Assembly (NCBI GenBank): GCA_003049465.1
Contig: PYSS01000139.1
Location: 27,728-91,727 of the forward strand
From: Magnaporthiopsis rhizophila
Lineage: Eukaryota; Ascomycota; Sordariomycetes; Magnaporthales; Magnaporthaceae
DNA: 64,000 nucleotides
Direction of reading: 5' to 3'
This document shows, piece by piece, positions 46,758-58,462 of the stretch. The notes under the pieces are model-generated. The model was not told the origin of the DNA. It was given only the letters and a program-made list of their open reading frames with translations, and did no database searches. Position 1 is the stretch's first letter. Each line of letters starts with the position of its first letter. The translations under genes were made by a program, and so were the position numbers.

Positions 46758-49700
46758 TCGGCGGATCACTTTCCAGGCCAGGGAACCTCGGGGAAATGGG
46801 CAGGCCGTCTTACACACATTGCGTTTTCGCTAAACATCGAGCCCACACAGCGCACAAGTCCAGCATCGCTCGAATCCACCCCGATAACCTTTCTGCTAGA
46901 TACAAGTCTTTGGGCGCTTTTTTAAAACTTTCTTTCGCGCCCGCGGCCTTTGTCGAGGGAAGCGAGAGGGAAAAGCCAAAAGCCAATCCAGATGGATGCC
47001 CGTCGGCCTTATTTAGCGGGGCGCAAAAAGGGGATAGATCCGCTACGATGTCGTTTGGTGTCACCATGTCTCGTGGCCTGATCCACCAACCTGCTCCCCT
47101 GGTTTTTCAGGGAGGTTCGATTAGGTGGCGGCCAGTTCGAGGGTTCATCTAGCATACAATCCTCCGCTCGGGGGTCTGTCTTGCAGCTCTAGTAGCGGCA
47201 GTGTCTCTTTTGTGCCAGGCACTAAACGATAGAAAAAACAGTCCCCGCCAGCCAGCAGACAAGTGTCGTACACCTGGGATGTGTGATGTTTCTGCCGATC
47301 CCAGGCAGCTCTGATCCCCTCTTGCCCCTGTGCGATATCCGGTTTGTCCGAACGTGATGCTTGGACAGCGAGCCCGAGTCGGTCATGCTAGACTGTAAAG
47401 ATCAGCACCCGGGGAATTTGGAAGCGAGGCATAAGGCCAAGAAAGAGGCATGGTCGGACGCGGCATTGTGGATGGGAACAAGGACATCTATACAAGTCGG
47501 AGATTTTTCTTCGTCTCTTGTGCCGCTGATTGCTGAAGCATGGTGTGTGAAGCCTGGGTAGGGCATGACTGTTCGGCTGGAACCCGCATTAATCCAGGGC
47601 TGCGGCGAATATCTTTAGCGTGGATGAAGGGTTCCTCCTGCTCTCTACAAGGCAGTTGCCATTCGCCCGCGTAGACAATGACCAGCAAACACCCGGACAC
47701 ACGTGCAGCCAAATCAGTATCAGCCTCACCAGCTCTGGATTGCGACAACAAAAACCATACACAATGCCAAACAACTTGGCTCACGGCGACCCCGGACTTC
47801 TTGGCGTCTCTATATTCGAGCTGGCGAATCATCATCGGGTGATCTTGACGGCACGGTCGGAGTGAAGCCAAAAGCAAGCGAGATGTCCCCCGTGCTCTGT
47901 TATTTTGTCGAACCATTTGCCAAGTCTGACGCCGATGTCTGAAAATGCCCCAAATCCTGGATGGCGATCAGGCTTTCCTGGTTGCTCTGATGCAGGGCAG
48001 GGACACAGGAGGGCGTGTGCCGTGCGCGTCTGTGTCTGTGAACCGCTGGACAGGCTTGTGTGAATCTCTTACATGCACCCCATTTCACACTTGGGGGAAG
48101 CCAGCGTCGGGGTGTGGATGAACCGCCAGTCCGTCCGAGGGAAGATATGCGTGCGGCATCAGCGGTGAAGGGGATAGGTAGGCTTGCTTGCTTGATCGGT
48201 TACGGCTGAGGTTGCGAGACGCGACGAAAGCGGCGACACTAGCGGATGACGTTGCTGGCCATGACTGGGGATTCCCAGACATTAGATGAAAAGCCGCCGC
48301 GTTGCCGATAAGATGAGCTCTTCTAGGACTATGCCGGCTCGTGGGACCTACCTACCTACCCAGGTACCTATTTGGGCTGTTGTTTGTGATCGCCGGGTTG
48401 CCGGGTGTTTTCCAAGCCCGTCGCCTACCTATCATCTCCGCCTAGGCACTGTGCCCCCGCGACTCACGCCGGCGAATTCTCGCAGGGAAACAGCACATTG
48501 GATGATGACAGAGCCCGATATTCGAGACGCTGGTTTCCGCCAGATTGTGAGGCTCAGTAAAAACTGCGCAGCCTCAGTGTGCGCAGCAAATCTGCATGCG
48601 CAGTTTTCCAAGAAGCAAAAATTTGTGAAGCGTTTGGTAGGCTGCGAAACAAAAACACCTACTCACTTTGACACAGACAGAAGCAACTGTTTTCACCGGG
48701 AGAGTTTTTCCGGAGCCGTTTCCCCTTTTACAGTTGCCTTAAGCTGGGGATAAACTCAATCCATTGCCACCGTACACGTCGCAGCGGCCCCATCGTCATT
48801 GGGCTGGTTGCAGTCTATCGTGCGTTTGGCGTATTATCCGATTGCGACGTGGAGCCGGGAGGCGACGCTGACAACGCCCCTTCCCGACCATTGGTGGTGT
48901 CCATGTTAGGTTTTGAGCCTCCTTGGCCCTTTTCCGCCCATCCCGATCGAATGGCGCATGGCCTGCAGGGCAGCATGTCGGGGGTCCAAGCCCTCGATGT
49001 GCTGGGCGTGGCGGGGCGTCCCTGGGCCGAGGCCGGGGCAGGGGTCCAGGTCGTGCCAGGGCCGTCCAAGGGGGAAAGGCTTGACACACGGGCTGAAATT
49101 GCCCCAGCGCATAGCGAGTTTCAAGGGCCCTCAACCCAGCACCGGAATCTTTTCGGGACGGCGACGGTGGGAGTTTGCAGAATCGAGGCGAAAACCCTCT
49201 GTCGGGAGTGACTGACCGCCAGCGCCAGCACCAGCGCTGAGCGAGCATGTAGGTACATAGGTACGTAAGCATTAGCAAAGTCTAGATGGCATCTGTGCAC
49301 TGCATCAGCGCTTGGATGGTGACGCCCTAAAGCCAAGCTCCTGGAGCCAGACGGCTCGTCCGTAGCCGGAGCAGCTGCATTGCCATGGCGTACATACGCT
49401 AACGCACTCATTTGACAGGATTTCAGGCAGGTGCCCGTCCTGACACACATCGTCAGCTGGGATTTCTGCACGCAGGGCCGGCACTCGCGGGCCGTGCGAG
49501 CCGTGACAGCAGCCGGCCGGAGGTGACGAGCACGTCCAGAGTCACTGTAGGCAACCCCGTGATTTCAAAGCCTGCAATCAAAGGTAGCGCTGGAATAGGC
49601 GATTTGCATGGAACTCGCTGCGGACGGCCACCTTCCATGTCCGCTGGAGGGAGGGAGACTGACATCGTCGTCGCCGCCGCCGGCGGGGCCAGACTGAATG

Positions 49701-51480
49701 AGCGAAGTGGGACCCTGGTTCATTATTAGACGAAAAAAAAATAAAAAAAATAAAAAAAAATAAAAAAATAAAAATAAAAAGAAGGACTCTCATCTCGCCG
49801 CGCCACAGCAAACACAGCTGTTCTATTCCGAACTGGGCTGTTTCCTGGTAAGCGGCCGCATCGTAAACCCGACACTGCGGAATATGGAGAAAAAGTTTCC
49901 CGCGTGATGGCCAGTTATCCTGCACCCAAGCACGAGACTGGAGTAAACCGAAAACAACCTCATGTTTCAACGGGCCCAGACGTCAAACAAATCGGCTTGT
50001 TTTGTCGCCCAAAACCAAACCAAATTTGGGGGGCCGGGGTGTGCGGCTTAAAAAAACCACGGCGAAGGCGGTGCCGCCTCAAGACGAGGAAGGGGCCCCT
50101 AGCTCGGAGCTCCCTGAGCTAGGACAGGGGTTCGGACGAGCGACCAAGTCGCGCCAAGGCGGCCTTGGGCAGGGAGGGACCCATTTATGGGCGGGGCGGC
50201 GGCCAATCAGGGCCCTCTCTGCAAGCCAGGGCGCGTCTCTGTAACACGTTAAGCAACAACGTCCGTCAAACGTCACAGGCCTTATTTTTTTTTTTTTTTC
50301 ACTTTCGTCATTTTCGTCGTTCCAGCCTCCTCTTCTTTGCTCATCTCCAGGCCTAGTTTCTCGACTCCATCAATTGCACTCCGCCCTGCGTCGAAATGTC
50401 GCGTCACTGGTTGCAGACCTCGTCCACAAGGGCCCCTTCCTTGACGGATTCCGTTGGTGCCATGTGCTAGAGCTGGCCGGCGTCCGGTCAGCTGGAGTGG
50501 CCCCAGCACGTGTTTGCTGCCGGCGCTCATCAGACGCTGTCTTGGCCTGGGCTGGAATGCCTCTGGCCAATCTCGATTCCTCCTGATGGCCCGCCGTTCC
50601 TGATCGCTGTTCCTAGTGTGTTTTCTGTCTCCCCCCCCCCCTGGCCGCCTGCGGCCTCTCTCGGTCGACCGCCCCGCCAGCAAACCCTGATCTCCAGTAA
50701 TCTGTTATCTTGTTCCCTCATCCGAAGGAGCCGATCCTGAAGGCCTGCCGCAGAAAACATGATGGCCAAAACAAGCCAGAACGAGCGGCGCCCACGAGCA
50801 GGCACCATCCTGGGCGCTTACTGCTACACATTAACGATGCCACCCGCGCCGGGTTCATGGCGGGAATCATGGCACCGTAAAGGAGTCGAAGGGAGCCAGG
50901 AGGGGGAGCCTGCTCCCCGCTCCCCGAATTAGAAGCGAAAGGGAACGAGAAAAACCACGAGAAAATCGTTTCCGAACCCCTGCCTGGGATCTCGAGTGGT
51001 TGGGCTGGCCGACAGACTTGCCGCCCTTCTTCCTCATGGCACCGGGATCTCTGGCTGCCAGGCGCGCAGCTTCAAAACATGTGGGTGAGCCTTGAACGGC
51101 CGTCATGCATGGGAAGAAAAAACAAAGCCCGGAGCACCTGGTGCCTCCTGCGTCGCTGCGCCTGTCCATTTCGTCTCCCCCCTGCCTAGCGGCTCTGCGT
51201 GTTTTCCTTCCTGCCAGCTCAGTTCCGTGATCTGCTCCATCAACAAAGCAAACAGAAAATCCACCCTTTGCCACTATTGCTTGGCGAAAGAGCCCACAGC
51301 GGACAGGGCTAATGTGTGGTGTGTGTTGTTTCGTGTGTCAAGGCCACGCGGAAATCCACGACCGCCCAGTCTCTTCTTTCATTGACATCCACGCACGTCC
51401 GCTCCCGATTCCAGACTCGGAAGACAAGGGTCCTTCTGGGTGAGGATGGAGAAAGAGGGTCGGGGCAAATGATGACCAGA

Positions 51481-51527
<47 letters not shown>

Positions 51528-52678
51528 ACAGCAAGACGGGAAAGAGTGTCGTTTACTGAACCGAGTCCTTCCCGTAACCAGACTAGGCCCACCCCGACCA
51601 GTTTTGGGTTTTGCCTGGTGCCAAACCCACACTTACGCCCTCGCCATGTTCACCCGCACATCCCTGTCCATCCAGATCTGGCCAGCGTCCCGGATCCCAG
51701 AGCCTCCATGGCGCTCGCTGAGTTGCAGACCCTGTCGGGTCTGCATGCCAAACATGGCCCAGATGCCCTCTTCTGCTGGGGCGGGCGAGGCGGTCTGGTT
51801 TAGAGTCCACCGCCCATCACTTCCCTGCCCCTTCCTGCTTCTCACACGCCCCTCGTACGCCCCTCCCCCCTGGCCCGGCGTCCTCGACTGCTGGTGGATG
51901 CGCCTCCACCCGAACATCATGCACGCCGTCGACGCCAATATCGGTCCATTATTATCTTTGCTCTTTCCCCGTCCCTAAGCGTCTTTTTTTTATTTCTTTT
52001 TCTCCTCCTTTTGTTTATCTTCTTCGTCTATCCGCATTTGATTCTCAGAATTGAGAGTATCTTTCTCTGTCACGACGCTGTTGCGTGTGTCCCGTTCCTT
52101 TCTCTTCTTTTCTTTCCCGCAGCTAAACCCTTACTCTCCTTTATTACCCTTTGCCCAACTGGCTTGGCTTGGCTGCAGACACTCTTTTACTGGGAAAAGA
52201 ACTCAACTTTCGATTCAGTATAATCCAGTCTATTTTTTTCAAGACAAGCCACTTTTAACAAACCATTTTCATCCCCACCTTTCTATTGTCCGGATTCGTT
52301 CTCTGATCTCTGGCATCCTCTTTCGTTCCGCCAACCATCGCTCCATTCAAGACAGACGTCAACGCCGTCCAACGATCTTCTCTACCGCAGAGATCGATTA
52401 AGCCAGACTTTCGTTGTTTGAAGGGCATACGAACCTGAGAGGTGTCGGATCACACGTTCTCCGGCAATCTTCGATTCTTGACGCAGCTAGGCCTGCCCAT
52501 TTTTCCCCTCGAACTAGCTTCGAGCTTTTTCTTCCCGGACACCACGCACAGTGATTGTCAACATCACTACCACGACCGACCGGACGATCGACCGACCGAC
52601 CGCAACCGAGACAAAGCGGTCGAAACCAGCGAGTCGGTTTGTATAAGGAGTTGGGTCAAGACCCCAAAGGAGGAAGGG
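46032..52678. other. Gene-poor region, second half, with long 5' leader at its end
   Basis: About 6.6 kb without a supportable gene. It contains an A26-type run near 46729-46754, interrupted A runs at 49733-49780, A42 (51483-51524), a C run near 50632 and GGTAC/CCTAGG-like motifs near 48350 and 49250. From about 51960 the sequence becomes strongly pyrimidine-rich and looks like the promoter and long 5' leader of the Myb-like gene at 52679. Confidence 0.45.
51483..51524. repeat. A42 homopolymer
   Basis: Forty-two uninterrupted A. Confidence 0.9.
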
Positions 52679-53974
52679 ATGTCTCCAACCATGCACATGA
52701 CGGCGCCCCCCGCGCACTACCAGCCGACCTCGGACATGATGGATCGCCATGAGTACGGTGTGCTGAAGAACCGCAAGACGGCGTCGACCGGAGGCGGCCG
52801 GGCTTGGAGCGAGGACGAGGTATGTTTGTTTGGTTTTTTCTCAGCTTTGTTTTCTCCAAACCGAGGGCTCAGGGTGAAGGGCTGTCGGGCCCTAAAGGGC
52901 CTCGTTGTCCGAAAGTGTGGGACCAAGTCTTTTGATCGGGTGGCCCACCGTCTGGAACAGGGACAGTTTCAGGGTTGGGATGAGGGCTGACCAAGGGACG
53001 AATGGCTGCAAACGAAACAGGAAGTCTACCTGCTCCAGACCCGGCTCCAGAAGATGCCGTACAAGCACATCGCCGCCCACCTCAAGAAGACGGAACTTGC
53101 CTGCCGGCTGCACTATCACCAGCTCAGCCATGGGTCGAACCGCCGCAAGCGGACCACGAGCGTCTCCTCGGGCTCGTCCACCGGCGGCCACTCGCCAGTC
53201 CTCCCCGCCACGATGCCCTCGCCGATCCACGAGGCATGCTCCCGGTCCGTCTCGCCCACGGGCAGCATGTACGGTCCCGGCTCGCCGGCCGGCGGCGTTC
53301 AGCTGCCCGCCATCATGTCGGGCAGCGGTCACCACTCGCCCCGGCTGCTGCCTGCCATCCTGCCCAAGCCTGCCTCCATGGGCATCTCCCTGATCTCGCC
53401 GCCCGTCAGCAGGGGCTACGCGGCCCCCATGTCGGACATGCAGCAGCAACAACACGCCGCGCCCCTCCTGCCCGCCGCCAACTTCAGCAGCCCAACAAGC
53501 TCCAAGGCCTCACTCGCGCCGTCATCACACTCGCACCCGCACCCGCACCCGCACCACCCTAACCTGCGCCTCGACTGCTCCGGCTTCCCGCCCGCGTCGG
53601 GCCCGACGTCACAGCACCCGCCGCCCGTCGACCTGACGCGCCTGGCAGCCATCTACGCGGCCCACCGCAACGGCTTCTGGTCCAGCATCGCGGCCGAGTA
53701 CGGGCACGGCGTCAGCCCCGCAGCCCTGGAGCAGGCCTGGAGGAACGGCCCCTCGTCCTCTCCGTCGCCGTCGTGCTGCAACGGCCCTCATCGCCAGCAG
53801 GCCCAGACTCCCATCACTCCCGTCCTGTCACCCGAGGACCGCGAGGCCTACAGCATCGGCGCGGTCAAGTCGGACAAGACCCGCATCTCTGCCATCCTCG
53901 GCATCGACGCCGATCCAAGGAGCCCCAAGGAGAGGGAAATGGTTAGGAGGATGGAGCAAAGGGTTGGTGCGTGA
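52679..53974 (+). CDS. Myb/SANT-like DNA-binding regulator
   Basis: Two exons, 52679-52819 and 53021-53974, joined in phase 0 (GTATGT donor, AACAG acceptor), giving 364 aa. The Myb-like helix set spans the junction at about residues 43-90: RAWSEDE, then EVYLLQTRLQKMPYKHIAAH and LACRLHYHQLSHGSNRRKR, the last part basic and NLS-like. A long Ser/Pro/His-rich region follows, then a second helical block (LTRLAAIYAAHRNGFWSSIAAEYG) near 252-287. A charged C terminus ends it. The first ATG of the frame is used. A role in transcription control is inferred from the fold only. The long pyrimidine-rich leader is typical of fungal regulatory genes. Confidence 0.82.
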
Positions 53975-55158
53975 TGTGGGCTTCTTTGCTTGTTTGCTTG
54001 TTTTGGGCCTTTTTTTTTTTTTCTTTCTTTTTTACGTCAACCGAGGAGTACATTGTTTTTTTTTTTGTTTTTTTTTAGATTCTCCACCTTGTCATTTTAT
54101 ATCACTCCTTTTTTTTTCTATTCACATGTTTGGTTTGTTTTCTTGTTGGCTTTCTGCGGGTTTTGCTGTTTGGGGTTTTCCCGTCTTTGGTTGGTTTGCC
54201 CGGCTCAGGTCGGACAACACACCATGGGACTGGTTCTAACAAAAGAAAAAAAAAGTGCACGAGCCAAACCTTGTCTCCACCTCCTCCTTTTTTTTTTTTC
54301 TTTTTTGGGGTTTCTTCACACCCATTTTTGCACCACTTAAAATTTTCTTTCTTCTGATTCTTGTCGCTCGTTACTGGGGGGTTGGTATAGGTCGCCGATG
54401 GTGGTTTTGCTTCGAGGCAAGGCGGGAGACCAGGACGAATTGATGAGTGTGGGACCTCTTTCTCTCTCTCTTCGTCGTTTATCAGCCACCGTCAAACCAC
54501 GAAACAAACGGTTGAGTGCTCACACACCGACACATGCACGCACACACACATATAACGAATTTCGTATACATGTTTGTATTCGTATAAAGTATCATGATGG
54601 GGATGGAATCTGGTCTTGGGACTTTTCCTTTACAATGCGATGGCTTTTTTTCACGTTTACGCTGCGCTCTTTTCCATCGACGAACGGCCTCCACCTTCTG
54701 ATATATTTTTGTCATATTCTACTTCATTTTACAGCTTGTGTCGTTTCGAAGTTCTGCAGCCAATACTACTTGCCGTCTTGTTCATTGTTCAATTTGACTT
54801 GCGCGTCATGGTCAACAGCTTAGTGATCGTCAGGTAATAACGGGCTTGGAATCGGAAGCCGTCTTGGCGATGCAACGCTTAGCTATCGACTGCGGCGGCC
54901 CATTCGCTGTTGCCCCAAGCCGGGGTAGCATCGAGGCGGGGGCGGATGTATGCTCCCGGCAGGTGCATCTCAATATTGGATGCCTGGATATTGATACAAA
55001 AGGCGTCGGCAGGCGCGCCATTGAAAGCAGAGTCGGGGGTGGGTTGTCTTGACCCATCCTCCCTTGGATGAGCCGCTGTCGAAAACCTGACTTTGCGCTC
55101 CAAAAGCCCGGATTAGATTCTACGTACACATCGCCCGATAAGCTCGCCACCTTAAAAA
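53975..55158. other. Intergenic region
   Basis: T-rich and CT-rich 3' flank (T runs at 54010, 54056 and 54289). It then becomes mixed-composition DNA up to the amidohydrolase gene. No gene is supported. Confidence 0.5.
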
Positions 55159-56841
55159 ATGACACCAGTGGCGGCCTGGGCGGTGCGAGCCCTGGCTACC
55201 GTCGCGGCTGTGGCCTGGCAGTCGCGGGCGGCGGCGGCGGCGACGGCGCTGGCGGGCGATCTGCTCCTCTTCAACGGCAAGATCCACACCATGGACGCGG
55301 CCGACACGGTCGCGTCCGTGGTCGCCGTCAAGGCCGGCAAGGTGGTCTACGTGGGCGATTCGCAGGACGCAGCACGCTCATCCCTGGGCGACGCCGCGGC
55401 TGCGGTCAAGGCGGTGGATCTGGGCGGCCGCTTGACGCTGCCGGGTCTTGTCGACGACCACAACCACATCGTGCTCATGGGCAACCGGCCGGGATACCAC
55501 ACGCCGCTGGAAAACGCCTACTCGGTGGCGGACGCGCAGGACGCGCTACGGGCACGGGCGGCGGGCGGCGCGGTGCCCGAGGGCGAGTTCGTTACCACCA
55601 TCGGCGGCTTCCACTTCAACCAGTTCCGCGAGCGGCGGCTGCCGACGCTGGCCGAGCTGGACGCGGCCGTGCCCGACCGGCCGGTGTTCCTGTCCGTGTC
55701 TTTCAGCGGGCCGAGCGTGACCAACTCGCTGGGACGCGCCCACCTGGCGTCCCTGGCCGACTCGTCGCTGCGGCCGGCCGTCGGCGCCGACGGCTCCATG
55801 GCCGCGGGCCAGGAGACGGGCAAGGCGCTGCTGGCGCTGCGGCGGCGGCTGACGCCGCAGGATCGCAAGCGCGGCGCGCGCGACGCCATGGCCTACGCGG
55901 CCGCCATGGGCGTCACCACGCACGTCGACCAGGGCGCCTTCCCGGCCACGGGCACGCCGAGCGACGGCGCGGGCCACGAGGACCTGACGTCCATGCACGA
56001 CCCCTGGCTGGCCGTGCACGCCGACGGCGACGCCATCGTCCGCCTGCGCATCAACCACCTGCACATGGACGCGGACGCGGGCCTGGCGACGCTGCGGGCG
56101 CGGCTGCGCGACACCAAGCCCTTTGCCGGCGACGACATGGTGCGCACGGGCGGCGTGGGCGAGTTCATCTCCGTCGACTCGGCCAGCGGGGGGTCCTTGT
56201 TCGAGCAGGCGGCGGCGCTGATCGGCGCGGCCGGCTGGCGGCTCGAGGTCCACTCTCTGACGGCGACCGACTTTGCGGCGCAGATCCAGGGCTTTGAGCG
56301 CGTCAACGCCGCCTTGGTTGGAAGCGGCGGCATCGGGAAGCTGCGCTGGGTCATTGCCCACGTGCCCTTCATCACGCGCGAGTACCTGGCGCGCCTTAAA
56401 ACGCTCGGCGGCGGCGTCAACCTGAGCGGCTGGAACTACCTGGCCGGGCGCGGGCCGCGGGCGGGCCCGCCGTTCCGCGACGTGGCCGAGAGCGGGGTGC
56501 GGGCCGGGTTCGGGGCCGACGGCATGAACATCGCGCCCATGAACCCCTGGGTGCACGCCTACTACGCCACCACGGGCCGCAACGCGCTGGGTGAGCTCGT
56601 CAACGAGGGCCAGCAGGTCGACCGCGCGCAGGTGCTGCGCTGGTACACGCGCGACAACCAGTGGTTCCTCGGCGGGCCCGACGAGGCGCTGCTGGGCGCC
56701 GTCGAGGTCGGCCGGCTCGGGGACCTGATCGTGTTGAACGACGACTACTTCTCAGTGAGCGATGAGGACCTCAAGAAGATCAAGTCTGTGTTGACCGTCG
56801 TCGGGGGTGTTGTCGTCCATGACGCTGGTGTGTTGGGTTAG
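55159..56841 (+). CDS. Secreted or membrane-targeted amidohydrolase (amidohydrolase 3, YtcJ-like)
   Basis: Intronless 560-aa protein. An N-terminal hydrophobic/Ala-rich segment (about 1-30) looks like a signal peptide. Next come the composite-domain strand ADLLLFNGKIHTMD-type sequence (DLLLFNGKIHTMDAADT), then PGLVDDHNHI with the metal-binding HxH pair at His101 and His103. Later blocks include THVDQGAF, LRINHLHMD, RLEVHSLT (HSLT near 358) and GFGADGMNIAPMNPW with the expected Asp. The C terminus GRLGDLIVLNDDYFSV is the usual end of the family. The substrate cannot be inferred; these hydrolase-fold enzymes cleave C-N or related bonds. The gene is very GC-rich and has no intron, unlike most neighbours. 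Confidence 0.85.
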   Translation: MTPVAAWAVRALATVAAVAWQSRAAAAATALAGDLLLFNGKIHTMDAADTVASVVAVKAGKVVYVGDSQDAARSSLGDAAAAVKAVDLGGRLTLPGLVDDHNHIVLMGNRPGYHTPLENAYSVADAQDALRARAAGGAVPEGEFVTTIGGFHFNQFRERRLPTLAELDAAVPDRPVFLSVSFSGPSVTNSLGRAHLASLADSSLRPAVGADGSMAAGQETGKALLALRRRLTPQDRKRGARDAMAYAAAMGVTTHVDQGAFPATGTPSDGAGHEDLTSMHDPWLAVHADGDAIVRLRINHLHMDADAGLATLRARLRDTKPFAGDDMVRTGGVGEFISVDSASGGSLFEQAAALIGAAGWRLEVHSLTATDFAAQIQGFERVNAALVGSGGIGKLRWVIAHVPFITREYLARLKTLGGGVNLSGWNYLAGRGPRAGPPFRDVAESGVRAGFGADGMNIAPMNPWVHAYYATTGRNALGELVNEGQQVDRAQVLRWYTRDNQWFLGGPDEALLGAVEVGRLGDLIVLNDDYFSVSDEDLKKIKSVLTVVGGVVVHDAGVLG

Positions 56842-57182
56842 TGGCAGGATGGCGGGACATGGTTGTCTGTAAAGAAGGTGAAAAGTTGATTTCGAGTCTA
56901 AGGCTCGAGACTTTTGCGAGGAAGTAGTAGTGAAATAGCGTGAATAGGTGGTGGTTGATTGTAGCGCTCAAATTCAAAAACCTTCAATGCTTGTAGCAGC
57001 AGGACACAGTGCACGCGCCGCCCAAACCCAATCCCGGCTGCCAATGGCCAATTCGTCGATCCCTCGTCAACCTACGCCCACCTAATGAAACCCAACAAGT
57101 CCTCCCATCTCCCTCCTCTGCCATCCGCCAGATCGACAGACGCCGTCCTCACGAAACAGCCTACCACCAGGAAAAAAAAAAA
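56842..57182. other. Short intergenic region
   Basis: Contains the leader of the DUF4604 gene, ending in an A-rich stretch directly before ATG 57183. No other gene is seen. Confidence 0.5.
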
Positions 57183-57770
57183 ATGTCGCAAAAAATCACA
57201 GCAAGCAACCTCTCCTACAACCAAAACCTCCCGCCCTTCCTCGCCCGCATCCGTGGCCAACACCCCTCCTCGTCGTACTCGGACGGCCCAGACCCGATCT
57301 TAGCCGGGCGCAGGCGCGCAGCCAAGAAGCGGTCTGGCAGCGAGGAGGCCGAGGACGCGCCCGTCGTGGTGGACGAGCGCGGCGACGTCGTCCGGGACGT
57401 GCGCGTCGGGCTCGACGGGTCTGCCGTGCGGACCGCCGCCGGATCGGAGGGAGAAGAAGAAGAAGCTGCGGACGACGACAAGCCCACCGCCGTGGAAGAT
57501 GAGGTATCCGCAGGCGCCAAGAGGAAGCGCAAGGCGGTCGTGGGGAAGGTCATTGGCGGCGGCGACGAGGACGACGGAGACGAAGACGACGACGGCGGGA
57601 AGAAGTCCACCGGTAACGGCGGCGCAGACCTGAAACGGAAACAACAACGGACCACGCCGGCAACGGCGGCACCAGCACCAGCACCAGCAACAGCAGGGGA
57701 AGGCAAGGGGGAGAAGAAAAAGAAAAAGGCAAAAAAGGTCAAGCTCAGCTTTGGCGACGACGCCGACTGA
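57183..57770 (+). CDS. DUF4604-family protein
   Basis: Single-exon protein of 195 aa. The N terminus (MSQKITASNLSYNQNLPPFLARIRGQ) is the conserved start of the fungal DUF4604 family. The rest is low-complexity: acidic clusters (EGEEEEAADDD, GGDEDDGDEDDDGG), basic NLS-like clusters (KRKRK, LKRKQQR) and a C-terminal KEKKKKK-type patch ending KLSFGDDAD. A nuclear location is likely from composition. Its role is unknown; the homologous family is uncharacterised. The ATG sits in an A-rich context with A at -3. Confidence 0.85.
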   Translation: MSQKITASNLSYNQNLPPFLARIRGQHPSSSYSDGPDPILAGRRRAAKKRSGSEEAEDAPVVVDERGDVVRDVRVGLDGSAVRTAAGSEGEEEEAADDDKPTAVEDEVSAGAKRKRKAVVGKVIGGGDEDDGDEDDDGGKKSTGNGGADLKRKQQRTTPATAAPAPAPATAGEGKGEKKKKKAKKVKLSFGDDAD

Positions 57771-58462
57771 GCAGAGAGGGAGAGAGGGTGTCATTCATTC
57801 CCTCTCCCCGGGCTGGGCCGGGCCGGGCCTTCCTCCCCCACCCACTCGTATGTTTCTCGAACGTTACGACGCGCAGCGCTGCTATCTAGAAATGTCCAGC
57901 TGCTACGGGCTCGACACACGAAGGGAACTGGCTGGCTGCCTGGCTTGTCGGGGTTGAGACAGAGACAGACAGACGTCATTTACACAGCCCATCACCCTAT
58001 TGGGTGAGCCGTGAGGTTCATGATCCAGGCTGCATGCTAGCCGTCTGTCCTTTCTATCTTTTACGGTCACGTAGTGATGCTGCGGCCTGTTGGCGCCCAG
58101 AGCCCCAGACTTCGGCAGCCTGAAGCCGCGCTTTATGACGTCGCTCTTTTCGGCCCCTCTTCCAAGTTAACGAGCAGTCTGGTAGCCACCTCGGTAGCTC
58201 CTGGCTGCCGGACCTCTACTCACATGGAAATAAGCGTAGCCGCATTACATACCACACCCAACAAACAGACACATGAATCTATGCACTTCCACTGCCCTGC
58301 GGACTACCTACTCTACAGTGTTTTGTCCTTCCCCAGAATCCCTCAACATTTCAAATTCTTCTTCGCCAACCCCACACAAGACGGTTCCGGCATGGGGAGA
58401 GGGAACGAGTGCATGAATCCATCAGCCGAGCCTCGAGACTTCCTATCCAAGCGGCGACTTCT
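57771..58462. other. Convergent intergenic region
   Basis: 3' flanks of the DUF4604 gene (plus) and the COX subunit gene (minus). GC-rich, no gene supported. Confidence 0.5.

Noticed and set aside
51316..51978. 220-codon plus-strand frame through the A42 tract
   Set aside because: A poly-Lys run comes from the homopolymer and both sides lack protein character.
55546..56556. 336-codon open frame on the minus strand
   Set aside because: GC-rich antisense shadow of the amidohydrolase gene, with compositional Ala/Arg/Gly sequence only.
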